A stretch of DNA of 64,000 bases from Streptomyces sp. NBC_00102 (GCF_026343115.1 NZ_JAPEMC010000003.1:496001-560000); one strand, 5' to 3'. Positions 43,889-51,954 are shown, numbered from the stretch's first letter. Made by a program: numbers and translations. Notes: generated from the letters alone by a model not told the origin.

Positions 43889-45292
43889 ATGCCAGCGCCC
43901 GAGCTGCCTCCGCCCCGGTCGAGCCTGCCGGAGGCCGCCGCCCACTTCGGGGCGCACGTGCTCGCCTCCGCCGCAGCCGGCGACCACGATGCCCCGGCCG
44001 CCACCGGGGGTGCACCCGGCGCGATCTCCCTACCAGTATCACCTGTTGTTCCGGCTGTACCCGCTGCAGCCGATGCACCCGGTGCCTCGCCGCCCGAGCC
44101 GGTCGCGGTCTCCGAGCGGGACGCCGTTCTGGAGCGCCTTCTGCGCGGTCCCAACGGCCTGGGCACCGCGGGCCTCCGCCTGTTCCTGCGGGAGGAGCCG
44201 CCGGTACCGGCGGTTGTTTCACTGCCGACGACTCCGCTTCCACCGGTGCCGCTGCCGGTGTCGGCGGCGGCGGCGGTGGCGGTGGCGGTGGCGGGGGCGG
44301 TGGACACGGCGGAGGGTACGCCCGTACCGGGCCTCTACTACCACCCGGTGCCCGAGCCTGATCCGGAGCGGGTCGAGGAGGTCAGCAGGCGGATCAAGGC
44401 CTGGGCCGTGGACGAGGTCAGCCTCTTCCCCGACGACTGGGAGAAGGAGTTCGACGGCTTCTCCGTCGGCCGCTACATGGTGGCCTGCCATCCGGACGCA
44501 CCCACCGTCGACCACCTCATGCTCGCCACCCGGCTGATGGTGGCCGAGAACGCGGTGGACGACTGCTATTGCGAGGACCACGGGGGATCGCCCGACGGCC
44601 TCGGGGAGCGTCTTCTGCTGGCGCACACCGCCCTCGATCCCCTGTACACGACCGCCGAGTACCAGCCTTCGTGGGCCGCCTCGCTCCAGGCCGACGCGCC
44701 CCGGCGGGCGTACCACTCCGCCATGGAGTACTTCGTCCGGGCGGCCAGCGCCTCCCAGGCGGACCGGCTCCGGCACGACATGGCGCGGCTGCACCTGGGG
44801 TACCTCGCCGAGGCGGCCTGGGCGCAGCTGGACCACGTACCGGAGGTGTGGGAGTACCTGGCGATGCGCCAGTTCAACAACTTCCGCCCCTGCCCGACCA
44901 TCACCGACACCGTCGGCGGCTACGAACTGCCGGCGGACCTGCACGCACAAGCCGCCATGCAGAAGGTCATCGCCCTCGCCGGGAACGCGACGACCATCGT
45001 GAACGACCTGTACTCCTACACCAAGGAACTCGACTCCCCCGGCCACCACTTGAACCTGCCGGTGGTGATCGCCGAACGCGAGGGCCTCTCGGAACGGGAC
45101 GCCTACCTGAAGTCCGTCGAGGTCCACAACGACCTCATGCACGACTTCGAGTCGGAGGCCGCCGCCCTGACCGAGGCGTGTCCCTCCCCCCATGTGCAGC
45201 GCTTCCTGCGGGGCGTGGCCGCATGGGTCGACGGCAACCACTACTGGCACCGGACCAACACCTTCCGCTACCGACTGCCCGATTTCTGGTAA
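43889..45292 (+). CDS. tpc: 2-Methylisoborneol synthase (terpene cyclase)
   Basis: A 467-residue class I terpene synthase converting 2-methyl-GPP to the earthy odorant 2-methylisoborneol. Residues 1 to about 145 are a disordered Pro/Ala/Val-rich extension, the kind used as cargo-loading sequence for the family 2B encapsulin; within it about 125-138 (AAAAVAVAVAGAV) comes from a GGCGGT/GGCGGC microsatellite (44262-44303). The catalytic domain starts at PGLYYHPVPEPDPERVEE. The metal-binding Asp-rich motif is D224-D225-C-Y-C-E-D230; the NSE motif is N372-D-L-Y-S376-Y-T-K-E380. The C-terminus is HYWHRTNTFRYRLPDFW. ATG 43889 has AAGGAG at proper spacing; ATG 43885 is out of frame. Confidence 0.96.
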   Translation: MPAPELPPPRSSLPEAAAHFGAHVLASAAAGDHDAPAATGGAPGAISLPVSPVVPAVPAAADAPGASPPEPVAVSERDAVLERLLRGPNGLGTAGLRLFLREEPPVPAVVSLPTTPLPPVPLPVSAAAAVAVAVAGAVDTAEGTPVPGLYYHPVPEPDPERVEEVSRRIKAWAVDEVSLFPDDWEKEFDGFSVGRYMVACHPDAPTVDHLMLATRLMVAENAVDDCYCEDHGGSPDGLGERLLLAHTALDPLYTTAEYQPSWAASLQADAPRRAYHSAMEYFVRAASASQADRLRHDMARLHLGYLAEAAWAQLDHVPEVWEYLAMRQFNNFRPCPTITDTVGGYELPADLHAQAAMQKVIALAGNATTIVNDLYSYTKELDSPGHHLNLPVVIAEREGLSERDAYLKSVEVHNDLMHDFESEAAALTEACPSPHVQRFLRGVAAWVDGNHYWHRTNTFRYRLPDFW

Positions 45293-45307
45293 AGAACGGA
45301 TTTTTCA

Positions 45308-46204
45308 GTGACGCACACCGAACTCACGGCCACCCCCTCCTCGCTGCGCATCCCGCGCCCGGCGTCGGCCGGCCCGGCGTCCCCCTACCAGGGGGACATC
45401 GCCCGCTACTGGGACGGGGAGGCCAGGCCCGTGAACCTGCGCCTCGGCGATGTCGACGGCCTGTACCACCACCACTACGGCATCGGCGACGTGGACCACG
45501 CGGCACTCGGCGGCCCCGAGGACAGCGAGAGCGAGAAGAAGCTGATCGCCGAACTCCACCGGCTGGAGTCGGCCCAGGCCGAGTACCTGCTGGGGCACCT
45601 CGGAGACATCGGGCGGGACGACACCCTGGTGGACGCGGGCTGCGGCCGGGGCGGCTCGATGGTGATGGCGCACCAGCGCTTCGGCTGTACGGTCGAGGGT
45701 GTCACGCTCTCCGCCAAGCAGGCCGAATTCGCCAACGGCCGTGCCGCGGAGCTGGGCATCCAGGACCACGTCCGCTCCCGCGTCTGCAACATGCTCGCCA
45801 CCCCCTTCGAGACCGGTTCGGTCGCGGGCTCCTGGAACAACGAGTCGAGCATGTACGTCGACCTCGAGGACCTCTTCGCCGAGCACTCACGGTTCCTGAA
45901 GGTCGGCGGTCGCTACGTGACCATCACCGGCTGCTGGAACCCGCGGTACGGCCAGCCCTCGAAGTGGGTCTCGCAGATCAACGCGCACTTCGAGTGCAAC
46001 ATCCACTCGCGCCGGGAGTACCTGCGCGCCATGGCCGACAACCGTCTCGTGCCCACGGCCGTCGTCGACCTCACCCCCGACACGCTGCCCTACTGGGAGC
46101 TGCGGGCCACGTCCTCGCTGGTCACGGGGATCGAGGACGCGTTCATCAACTCGTACAAGGACGGGTCCTTCCAGTACCTGTTGATCGCGGCGGACCGCGT
46201 CTGA
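45308..46204 (+). CDS. mtf: Geranyl diphosphate 2-C-methyltransferase
   Basis: A 298-residue SAM-dependent enzyme that methylates GPP at C2, giving the substrate of the synthase encoded just upstream (16-bp gap). The SAM-binding motif is DDTLVDAGCGRGGSMVMAHQRFGCTVEGVTLSAKQAEFA (about 100-140). Also characteristic are YQGDIARYWDGEARPVNLRLGDVDGLYHHHYGIG at the start, VAGSWNNESSMYVDLEDLFAEHSRFLKVGGRYVTITGCWN, and IEDAFINSYKDGSFQYLLIAADRV at the end. The start codon is GTG at 45308. Order encapsulin-synthase-methyltransferase is the classical cnb-tpc-mtf operon. Confidence 0.96.
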   Translation: MTHTELTATPSSLRIPRPASAGPASPYQGDIARYWDGEARPVNLRLGDVDGLYHHHYGIGDVDHAALGGPEDSESEKKLIAELHRLESAQAEYLLGHLGDIGRDDTLVDAGCGRGGSMVMAHQRFGCTVEGVTLSAKQAEFANGRAAELGIQDHVRSRVCNMLATPFETGSVAGSWNNESSMYVDLEDLFAEHSRFLKVGGRYVTITGCWNPRYGQPSKWVSQINAHFECNIHSRREYLRAMADNRLVPTAVVDLTPDTLPYWELRATSSLVTGIEDAFINSYKDGSFQYLLIAADRV

Positions 46205-46224
46205 CCTTCCGCCCGCGAGTCCAT

Positions 46225-46297
46225 CGGGAGTTCCGCCCGGAGCTCCGTCGGGGATTCCGCTCGGCATTCCGCTCGGCATTCCGCTTCCGCCTCCGCT
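46225..46297. repeat. Array of a degenerate 12-bp tandem repeat (left flank)
   Basis: Six units of 11-13 bp follow the methyltransferase stop; the cleanest is CGGCATTCCGCT, twice in succession at 46262-46285. The array ends 4 bp before a terminator hairpin. A second array with nearly the same unit is at 47002-47061, on the other side of the next gene. Confidence 0.75.
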
Positions 46298-46301
46298 GAC
46301 C

Positions 46302-46332
46302 GGGAGGGCCCGTTCGTCGGACGGGCCCTCCC
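46302..46332. terminator. Bidirectional terminator after the 2-MIB operon
   Basis: GGGAGGGCCCGT (46302-46313) and ACGGGCCCTCCC (46321-46332) form a perfect 12-bp stem with a 7-nt loop, between convergent stops at 46204 and 46381. Confidence 0.8.
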
Positions 46333-46380
46333 TCGGGGTGCCCGTCAGCAGAATCGTCTCCGCTCCGTCCGGGACGGCCT

Positions 46381-46974
46381 TCAGACCCGCTTCCTGTCCC
46401 GGATCGCGCGGTGCCGGTACCGCAACGGGCCCACGGCCAGCCAGACGACGGTGACGAGGGCGAACTGCGCGACGAGGTTCCAGAGTCCTGAAGCCCGGGC
46501 GCCCGGGGCCGCGACGACCGACATCAGGAGCGTGAGCGCGGCAGCCACCGCGCACGCGGTGACGCAACGCCGCCACAACCGCCATTCGTACCGGGTCCGT
46601 TCGGGCCCGGACTCCGGCGGCTTCGCGGGAGCCGGGCCGCTGCCGGCCCGGTGGGCCGACCAGGCGTCGGCTCGGCGCACGATCTCGGGGCCGAAGCCGA
46701 TCGAGACCCCGAGGTAGACGGCGGCCAGACCGTGCGTGGCGCCGGCCGTGCCCCCGGAACGCAGGTCCGCGACGGAGAAGGCGACGAGCGCGAGGTCGGT
46801 GAGCGGTACGCAGAGCAGCAGCACCGCGCCGAGACGCCGGGCGCGCAGGGCGTACCGGGCGAGAAGCCCCAGCGCCAGGAAGGCCCAGAAGGCGATCTCG
46901 CAGACGACGATCGCCCCGATCACCAGCCCGTCGCTCGCCAGGGCGTGCGGGACGAAGGGGGCGTAGGCGTTCAT
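46381..46974 (-). CDS. Membrane protein of unknown function
   Basis: A 197-residue protein not assigned to a named family. Five or so hydrophobic segments: GLVIGAIVVCEIAFWAFLALGLLARYALRA, LGAVLLLCVPLTDLALVAFSVADL, THGLAAVYLGVSIGFG, then after a soluble loop (HRAGSGPAPAKPPESGPERTRYEWRLWR) VTACAVAAALTLLMSVVAA and LWNLVAQFALVTVVWLAVGPL, ending in basic RYRHRAIRDRKRV. ATG 46974 was chosen because upstream sequence in frame is the Ser/Arg translation of the 12-bp repeat array. It is flanked on both sides by such arrays. Confidence 0.75.
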   Translation of the reverse strand: MNAYAPFVPHALASDGLVIGAIVVCEIAFWAFLALGLLARYALRARRLGAVLLLCVPLTDLALVAFSVADLRSGGTAGATHGLAAVYLGVSIGFGPEIVRRADAWSAHRAGSGPAPAKPPESGPERTRYEWRLWRRCVTACAVAAALTLLMSVVAAPGARASGLWNLVAQFALVTVVWLAVGPLRYRHRAIRDRKRV

Positions 46975-47001
46975 GAGGCGGTCCCAGCTCCGGTCATGAC
47001 T

Positions 47002-47061
47002 CCCCTTCCGGCTCGGCTTCCAGCTCCGTTCCTGGCTCGGCTTCCGGCTCCGTTTCCGGCT
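47002..47061. repeat. Array of the 12-bp tandem repeat (right flank)
   Basis: Five contiguous 12-bp units with consensus CGGCTTCCGGCT: 47002, 47014, 47026, 47038 and 47050 are unit starts. The unit differs from the left-flank unit CGGCATTCCGCT by one insertion and one deletion, and both arrays read in the same direction. It covers the region just upstream of the membrane protein start. Confidence 0.78.
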
Positions 47062-47239
47062 CCGATTGTCGGGTGGAGCACCTTGAGCACGTCCAAGCCA
47101 CTTCCCTCTCGAATCGTCAAGGGGCCGCATGTCGGCCGGCATTCGCAAAGAAGGCGCTCCGAAGAACCCGGAACGCCGTTACGATGCACGCGGGAACGAT
47201 AGACCAACGGTCGCCGCACGGGGAAGAGGAACTGAATCG

Positions 47240-47452
47240 ATGCTCTGGATTCTCGATATCGGTGGCGTACTCATGCTTTTACAAGGGATCGCACCCGTGG
47301 TCCAGAGGATGACCGGAAAGGACCCGGAGGAGAGCTTCTTCATCGTGAACGCCTTTCCGGAGAATCAGGGCTTGGCCAGCGCGGTGCTCGTCCTCGGCGG
47401 AATCGCCCTGCTCAGCGCGGCCGTCCGGGTCCGGCGCAGTCGCAAGGGCTGA
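47240..47452 (+). CDS. Small two-helix membrane protein
   Basis: A 70-residue protein: helix 1 MLWILDIGGVLMLLQGIAPVV, a charged loop QRMTGKDPEESFFIVNAFPENQG, helix 2 LASAVLVLGGIALLSAAV and basic end RVRRSRKG. ATG 47240 follows AGAGGAA. The same frame is open from 47129 but has no conserved look there. Base composition is less G+C-rich than its neighbours. No family is recognised. Confidence 0.6.
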   Translation: MLWILDIGGVLMLLQGIAPVVQRMTGKDPEESFFIVNAFPENQGLASAVLVLGGIALLSAAVRVRRSRKG

Positions 47453-47863
47453 CCCTGAACCGAGGACATGATTCGGCACACCTCGTGTACGAACGGTCAC
47501 GTACGACGCACGCCGTAGTGTCCCTCCGGAGCGGGGGGTCGCCACCCTGACTTTCGGCTCGCCCCCTCCCGACCATGAGCAGGGAGCGAAATCCGGATCG
47601 CGGTTCGGAGGATTGCCCGAACTCCCTCGTCGTTGTCGTTGATTCCCGGTCGGACAACGCGGAATCCCCGGCTTCCCTTTCCGCCATGCCCATTACCTCT
47701 CCGGGACAGTCCGTGAAAGAACCGTCCCCTCCCGCCGTCCCCTCCCGCCCTCGATAATTCCTGGCAGCGCCAACCGGTCTTCGGGGATCGATGCCCCCCG
47801 AAGCTCCGCGCCCGCCCCGTCCCCTCGTGGGCGGTGCGGGCGCTTCAGCCGCAGCCGTACGCG
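47453..47863. other. Intergenic region without a recognised gene
   Basis: 411 bp between the small membrane protein gene and the stop of the TerD-fusion gene. A 60-codon open frame at 47575-47757 lacks a ribosome site and protein-like composition. No terminator stem as strong as those elsewhere was found. Confidence 0.4.
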
Positions 47864-49720
47864 TCATCCGGCGACGTCGACACCGTAGCCACGGGCGAGT
47901 TCGGCCAGGCCATGGTCGTATCCCTGCCCGACGGCCCGCAGGCGCCAGCCGTCGCCCCGGCGGTACATCTCGGCCAGGATCATGGTGCGTTCGGTGGTGG
48001 CGGCGTCGAGAGTGGCCCGGGCGGCCGGAGCCGAGCCGACCCCGCAGGTGGCCGTGATCTCGATGGCCCCGACCTCGGAGAACGTCGCGGCACCGTCGAT
48101 GGCTGCGGCGATGACGACTCTGCGGATCTCCAGGGGCAGACGTTCCGGCTCGACGGAGACGGCCTGGCCCGTCGGGCTGTCCACGGCGAGCCGAACCGTG
48201 CCGTCCGGATGCTCCGGGGCCCCGTGGAAGACGAAGTCCTCGTCCCCCGGCACCTTTTCGTGGGTGTCGAGTGCGAACGCGACGACATCGACGTCACAGG
48301 CGGTGTGCTGCCCCCATGTCGCGGACACCGTCCACGGCGCGCCGGTGTCCGGCAGATCGACGACGGCCCCCCGGACCAGGACCTCCGCACCGTCCCGGAG
48401 AGTCCCGGCCACGCTCGGTGGGTTCGCGGACGTGAGGGCCGGTTCGTCGGCCATGATCCATTCGGCGTCGTGCACGCGCAGGCCCAGGGTGGCGATGCGA
48501 CTCCGCCGCTTGTCGGCCTCGCCGCCGCGCAGCATCACGACATCGGTCACACTGGCCGAGAGGTTCACCGCTGCGGAAGCCCCGTGCGCGACGGCGCGAC
48601 CGCGTACCGCGGCTGCCTCGTCGTGGGTACCGCCCAGGACCAGGACCCTGCGCCCGGCCAGGGGGCGGGCCCTCCCTGCCGTGGGCGCCGGGGAGACCGG
48701 CGTCGCCTCGGGAGGGCGTGGCGCGGGAAGGCTCGGTCCGGATGTCGGTGCCACCGCCCTCGTCCCCCCGGAGTTCCGGGCCGTGCCGGCCGGGCGAGCG
48801 GCGCCCTTGGCCTGTCCGGGACGCACGTCCTCCAGCAGGCGCAGGTACGTCGGCTCGTCCACGAGGAGGACTCCCTCGGCGGCGGCTCGGCGCAGCTTGT
48901 CCGACGAGGTGTTGGCATCGTTGGTGACGAGGGCGCTGGTCTGGGCACTGACCGAAGTCATCATGTTCAGTCCGGCTGCCACCGAACGGGCGACCAGTTC
49001 CTCACGGGAGACCCGGGTCTCCCCGCTGATGGACACCTTCATGCCCTGGACCAAGGGATGTCCGCGTTCAAGGCGGCCAGGATTCCGGTAGGCGCAGGGG
49101 GTCTTGGGGATGCGCGGCCTGAACACCTGACGGGTCGGTCCGCCCAGGAGCGGCAGAGACAGGCCCAGTCGCTCGGCGGCGCCCAGCGAGCCGCGCAGAA
49201 TTCCGGAGAGCACCCGTACGTCGTCCTGCGCGTCGTGCGCCCGTTGCTGGCGCACGCCGTAGTGCGCGGCGAGCGTTCCCAGTTTGAGATCGGCCGTCGG
49301 GGGTCCGATCAGACGGTTGAGGGCCAGGGTGCACAGGCGTCTGCCCGCCGGAAATTCGGCACCGGCACGGGCGAACTCGTGGGACAGGAAGTTGTGGTCG
49401 AACTGCGCGTTGTGGGCGACGAACACTCGCCCTCGGAGCAAATCATCCACCTCGTGGGCGACTTGGTCGAAGGTGCGGGCACCTGCGAGGCGGGCGGGGG
49501 TGAGGCCGTGAATGTGCACGGGGCCGGGATCACAGCCCGGGTCGAGGAGCGTGAAGAACTCTCCCGTCTGCCGGCCGTGCGCGTCGAGCGTGAGGATCGC
49601 CAGGGAGAGTACGCGGTCCCTGGCGGCACTCAGTCCGGACGTTTCCACGTCCACAAGCGCCCACTCGTCGCGATGGCCGGCCACTGCGGGCCACTTCGGA
49701 CTCGACGACATCAAAGCCAT
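47864..49720 (-). CDS. DEDDh exonuclease-BRCT-like-TerD fusion protein
   Basis: A 618-residue multidomain protein. Residues about 18-185 are a DnaQ-like 3'-5' exonuclease: WALVDVETSG supplies the DxE, HNAQFDHNFL the second Asp, HDAQDDV the His and last Asp. Residues about 225-310 are BRCT-like (QGMKVSISGETRVSREELVARSVAAGLNMMTSVSAQTSALVTNDANTSSDKLRRAAAEGVLLVDEPTYLRLL). After a Pro-rich linker a second, weaker BRCT-like unit follows (RRVLVLGGTHDEAAAVRGRAVAHGASAAVNLSASVTDVVML). The C-terminus (about 440-618) is a TerD domain with calcium-site residues (CDVDVVAFALD, PGDEDFVFHGAPEHPDGTVRL) and ERTMILAEMYRRGDGWRLRAVGQGYDHGL. ATG 49720 follows GGAGGGGAG. It suggests a DNA-damage or phage-stress nuclease recruited by the TerD system. 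Confidence 0.9.
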   Translation of the reverse strand: MALMSSSPKWPAVAGHRDEWALVDVETSGLSAARDRVLSLAILTLDAHGRQTGEFFTLLDPGCDPGPVHIHGLTPARLAGARTFDQVAHEVDDLLRGRVFVAHNAQFDHNFLSHEFARAGAEFPAGRRLCTLALNRLIGPPTADLKLGTLAAHYGVRQQRAHDAQDDVRVLSGILRGSLGAAERLGLSLPLLGGPTRQVFRPRIPKTPCAYRNPGRLERGHPLVQGMKVSISGETRVSREELVARSVAAGLNMMTSVSAQTSALVTNDANTSSDKLRRAAAEGVLLVDEPTYLRLLEDVRPGQAKGAARPAGTARNSGGTRAVAPTSGPSLPAPRPPEATPVSPAPTAGRARPLAGRRVLVLGGTHDEAAAVRGRAVAHGASAAVNLSASVTDVVMLRGGEADKRRSRIATLGLRVHDAEWIMADEPALTSANPPSVAGTLRDGAEVLVRGAVVDLPDTGAPWTVSATWGQHTACDVDVVAFALDTHEKVPGDEDFVFHGAPEHPDGTVRLAVDSPTGQAVSVEPERLPLEIRRVVIAAAIDGAATFSEVGAIEITATCGVGSAPAARATLDAATTERTMILAEMYRRGDGWRLRAVGQGYDHGLAELARGYGVDVAG

Positions 49721-49872
49721 GCGAGGCTCCCCTCCCCCGGGTACGGCAGGCGGCACACCCTTGCCACCGCCGTGAATCGATCCGAGGGGATTTTCGCACG
49801 TACGCTCCGCCGTGCCGGACGGGTACCTGCCCGCCGGACCTGCCCCACCGCCTCCGCTCCCACCGAGGCGGT

Positions 49873-50118
49873 TCAGCCTTCGAGTTCGTGGCAAGCCCGG
49901 CGTGACGGCTGGAAGGTGTACAGGTCCAGGACGCCGGGTGGTTCGGCGAGGCCGGGGCCGCCGTCCTCGACCCATGCGGTGATGTCGGCGGCGGCTCCGG
50001 GGTCGTTTACCTGGCCGAGCCAGACCGGAACGCCCCCGTCCCCGCGCCCTTCGGCGGAGGGCTGGACGACGACGTTGGCACGCTTGCACGCGTCGAGGCA
50101 GTCGGTCCGCCGGATCAT
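49873..50118 (-). pseudogene. Short (2Fe-2S) ferredoxin-domain protein, probably N-terminally truncated
   Basis: From ATG 50118 the 81 residues read IRRTDCLDACKRANVVVQPSAEGRGDGGVPVWLGQVNDPGAAADITAWVEDGGPGL, then PPGVLDLYTFQPSRRACHELEG. This matches the C-terminal half of actinobacterial (2Fe-2S) ferredoxin-domain proteins of about 120-140 residues (recalled). The N-terminal half of that family carries the first Cys ligands; no such segment was found in any reverse-strand frame upstream to about 50300, where the sequence looks non-coding. A frame-keeping extension contains one further Cys (VTCNGVGQWRGV), so a divergent intact form cannot be excluded. Confidence 0.5.
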
Positions 50119-50697
50119 CGTGACACCGCGCCACTGACCGACCCCGTTGCAGGTGACGGGCCTGCCCCGTCCGCCGCTAGGGCGTGTGTCGGCCGTTCGC
50201 CATGGCGACGGGGCAACTTCGCCGGGCCGGTCGCACTGCTCCCCCGAACCGCGCCCAGGCCGGCACACTCCCCACCGCCCGTCCGCACGCACCGCCCGCC
50301 AGCGCCGTCCGCGACCTGCGGGCCGTTCGCTCCGCTTCGTCCGGAGGCCATCTCCCCTCTCCCGGTCGATCGCCCGCCGACCGGTCCCCACACCTCGGGC
50401 CGGGCGCAGCTCATTGCCGGCCCGGTCCCGCGGGTCCCTCGCGTTCGGGGTGTCCGGGCTGTTCGGGGTGTCCTGCGCGCTCAGGGTGTCGCGGTGGGCC
50501 GGCGCGCCGTCACGCCCGGTCGGGCATGGGTCGAACCGCCCCTCGCGCTAAGCCCCTCCGTCGTCTCGGCGAACACCCGTCTTTCCGGCCGCGAACGTGT
50601 GAACTCCGTTCTGTCGCCACCCCGTCGAACGCCCTCCTTGGCGCGCCGGCGTTCTTTTCGCCGGAACCTGGCACCTTTTGATGAATCACCAGAAAGT

Positions 50698-50724
50698 TCC
50701 AGAGATTCGTACCGAACCTCTGGA
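50698..50724. promoter_or_regulatory. Inverted repeat overlapping a -35 element
   Basis: TCCAGAG (50698-50704) and CTCTGGA (50718-50724) are perfect inverted 7-mers separated by 13 bp, spaced about two helical turns centre to centre. The right half covers the start of the TGGACA -35 hexamer, so a dimeric protein here could control the promoter. Confidence 0.45.
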
Positions 50725-50750
50725 CAGTCCTCCGCGCGGCGTCCTAGTCT
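50721..50750 (+). promoter_or_regulatory. Putative sigma-HrdB-type promoter
   Basis: TGGACA (50721-50726) and TAGTCT (50745-50750) are separated by 18 bp, close to the vegetative consensus TTGACA-17/18-TAGNNT. The start would be near 50757, giving a leader of about 245 nt before the ATG at 51001. Confidence 0.5.
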
Positions 50751-50803
50751 CTCGGCGCACCGAGACAGGTTTCGTCCCGGTAACACCGCAGCCGAAGCGG
50801 TGT
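50750..50803 (+). ncRNA. Possible structured 5' leader
   Basis: Two compact hairpins follow the putative start site: TCTCGG-CGCA-CCGAGA (50750-50765) and ACACCGC-AGCCGAA-GCGGTGT (50783-50803). They match no riboswitch class I can recognise. They could be an RNA-level control element or mRNA stabiliser for the secreted protein gene. Confidence 0.3.
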
Positions 50804-51000
50804 CCCTCGGAAGCTCTCTGTTCCACGAGCCCGACCTGTCCACAGCTCTCTCCCCCACGGCCGGGCCACCGCCCGACACGAGGCACAGCGCGATCGCTGC
50901 CTCGGCAGCCGTCGCTCACGTTCGTTTCAGCACACCGTCGAAACACGGCGAACCGGCCGGGTCACCGACTCTGCCGTGAACACAGCGGAAGGGAAGCGAC

Positions 51001-51954
51001 ATGAAGATTCGTACGCTCATCGCCACGGCCTCACTGGTGGCATCCGGGAGCCTGGTGGCCTTCACCGGCTCCGCCCAGGCAGCGCTCTACACCACCTGCG
51101 TCGGCGACGGCGGGGCCGTGACCGTCACCAACGACCTGGTCGTTCCGGCCGGTAAGTCCTGCACCCTCACCGGCACGAAGGTCAGAGGGACGGTGACCGT
51201 CGAGGCCGGAGCCGACCTCGTCGCCACGGGTGCCACCTTCAACAGCACGGTGACCGTCGGTGAGAACGCCTACCTGGACCTCACCGGCACCACCGTCAAG
51301 GGGGCGCTGACCACCACCTCCGCGTTCGGCACGCACCTGGAGAAGAGCAGCCTCAAGGCGGTCGACGCAACCGGCGGGTTCGTCTACGCGGTGGACTCGA
51401 CCCTCGGCGGAAACGTCACCACCGAGGCCGGCGAGCTGTACGTATCGGGCAGTACCCTCAGCGCCTCGCTGACGGGTGTCGGCAACCAGTACAGCGACGT
51501 GTACGACACCACGGTCAAGGGCGCGCTCACCGTGAACACCAACACCCTCGGGGGTGTGTTCTGCGCGAGCGAGGTCTACGGCGCCGCGACGTACACGGGC
51601 AACTCCGACAGCCTCCAGCTCGGCGGTGACGGGCTGCTCGGATCCTGCGCGGGAGCCTCGTACTTCGGCGGGGACCTGGCGGTCACCGACAACACCGCGC
51701 AGGCGGTGCTCGACAACGCGATCGTGCGCGGCGGGCTCAGCGCGACCGGCAACAACCCCGTCCTCGTGGTGGGTGAGCTGGCACGCGTCCGCGGCGCGGT
51801 CACCGGAGAGACCGCCGCCCCCGCCGCGTCGTTCTCCCGTTCGGCAGAGAAGGCGGCGCCCGAGGACCGCGCCACCGGCCTCGCCGAGAAGGCCGCCGCC
51901 CGCGCCGCCGCAGCCCGGGCCGACGCCCACGAGGCGGGCAAGTCCTCCCTCTGA
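51001..51954 (+). CDS. Secreted repetitive beta-helix-like protein
   Basis: A 317-residue exported protein. The signal peptide is 1-27 (MKIRTLIATASLVASGSLVAFTGSAQA). The mature part is built of short Thr/Val/Gly repeats of about 20 residues (TVEAGADLVATGATFNSTVTVGENAYLDLTGTTVKGALTTT, GGNVTTEAGELYVSGSTLSASLTGV), suggesting a polymer-like beta-solenoid. Four Cys (YTTCVGDGG, KSCTLTG, VFCASEV, GSCAGAS) suggest two disulfides. The last 50 residues are an Ala/Glu/Arg helix (EKAAPEDRATGLAEKAAARAAAARADAHEAG). No enzyme motif. A surface or matrix role is a guess. ATG 51001 follows GGAAGGGAAG. Confidence 0.8.
   Translation: MKIRTLIATASLVASGSLVAFTGSAQAALYTTCVGDGGAVTVTNDLVVPAGKSCTLTGTKVRGTVTVEAGADLVATGATFNSTVTVGENAYLDLTGTTVKGALTTTSAFGTHLEKSSLKAVDATGGFVYAVDSTLGGNVTTEAGELYVSGSTLSASLTGVGNQYSDVYDTTVKGALTVNTNTLGGVFCASEVYGAATYTGNSDSLQLGGDGLLGSCAGASYFGGDLAVTDNTAQAVLDNAIVRGGLSATGNNPVLVVGELARVRGAVTGETAAPAASFSRSAEKAAPEDRATGLAEKAAARAAAARADAHEAGKSSL

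Larger units (their letters stand above)
50119..51000. other. Long intergenic region with regulatory elements near its end
   Basis: 882 bp. The first 550 bp hold no recognisable gene or repeat. The second part contains an inverted repeat, a promoter-like pair and two RNA hairpins (listed separately) upstream of the secreted protein gene at 51001, whose ribosome site GGAAGGGAAG ends a few bases before the ATG. Confidence 0.5.

Noticed and set aside
43750..44361. Alternative frame starting near ATG 43885, with a poly-Gly run
   Set aside because: The poly-Gly comes from the GGCGGT microsatellite. The frame from 43889 leads into an intact terpene synthase and has the correctly spaced AAGGAG.
44219..45250. 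Reverse open frame opposite the 2-MIB synthase
   Set aside because: Antisense shadow rich in Val, Arg and Gly; no start signal or domain.
47575..47757. 60-codon forward frame in the gap before the TerD fusion
   Set aside because: No ribosome site, Ser/Pro-rich composition and no conserved-looking segment.
50750..50803. Known riboswitch (cyclic-di-AMP or cobalamin type) in the leader
   Set aside because: The conserved core sequences of those classes as I recall them are absent; only two simple hairpins are visible.
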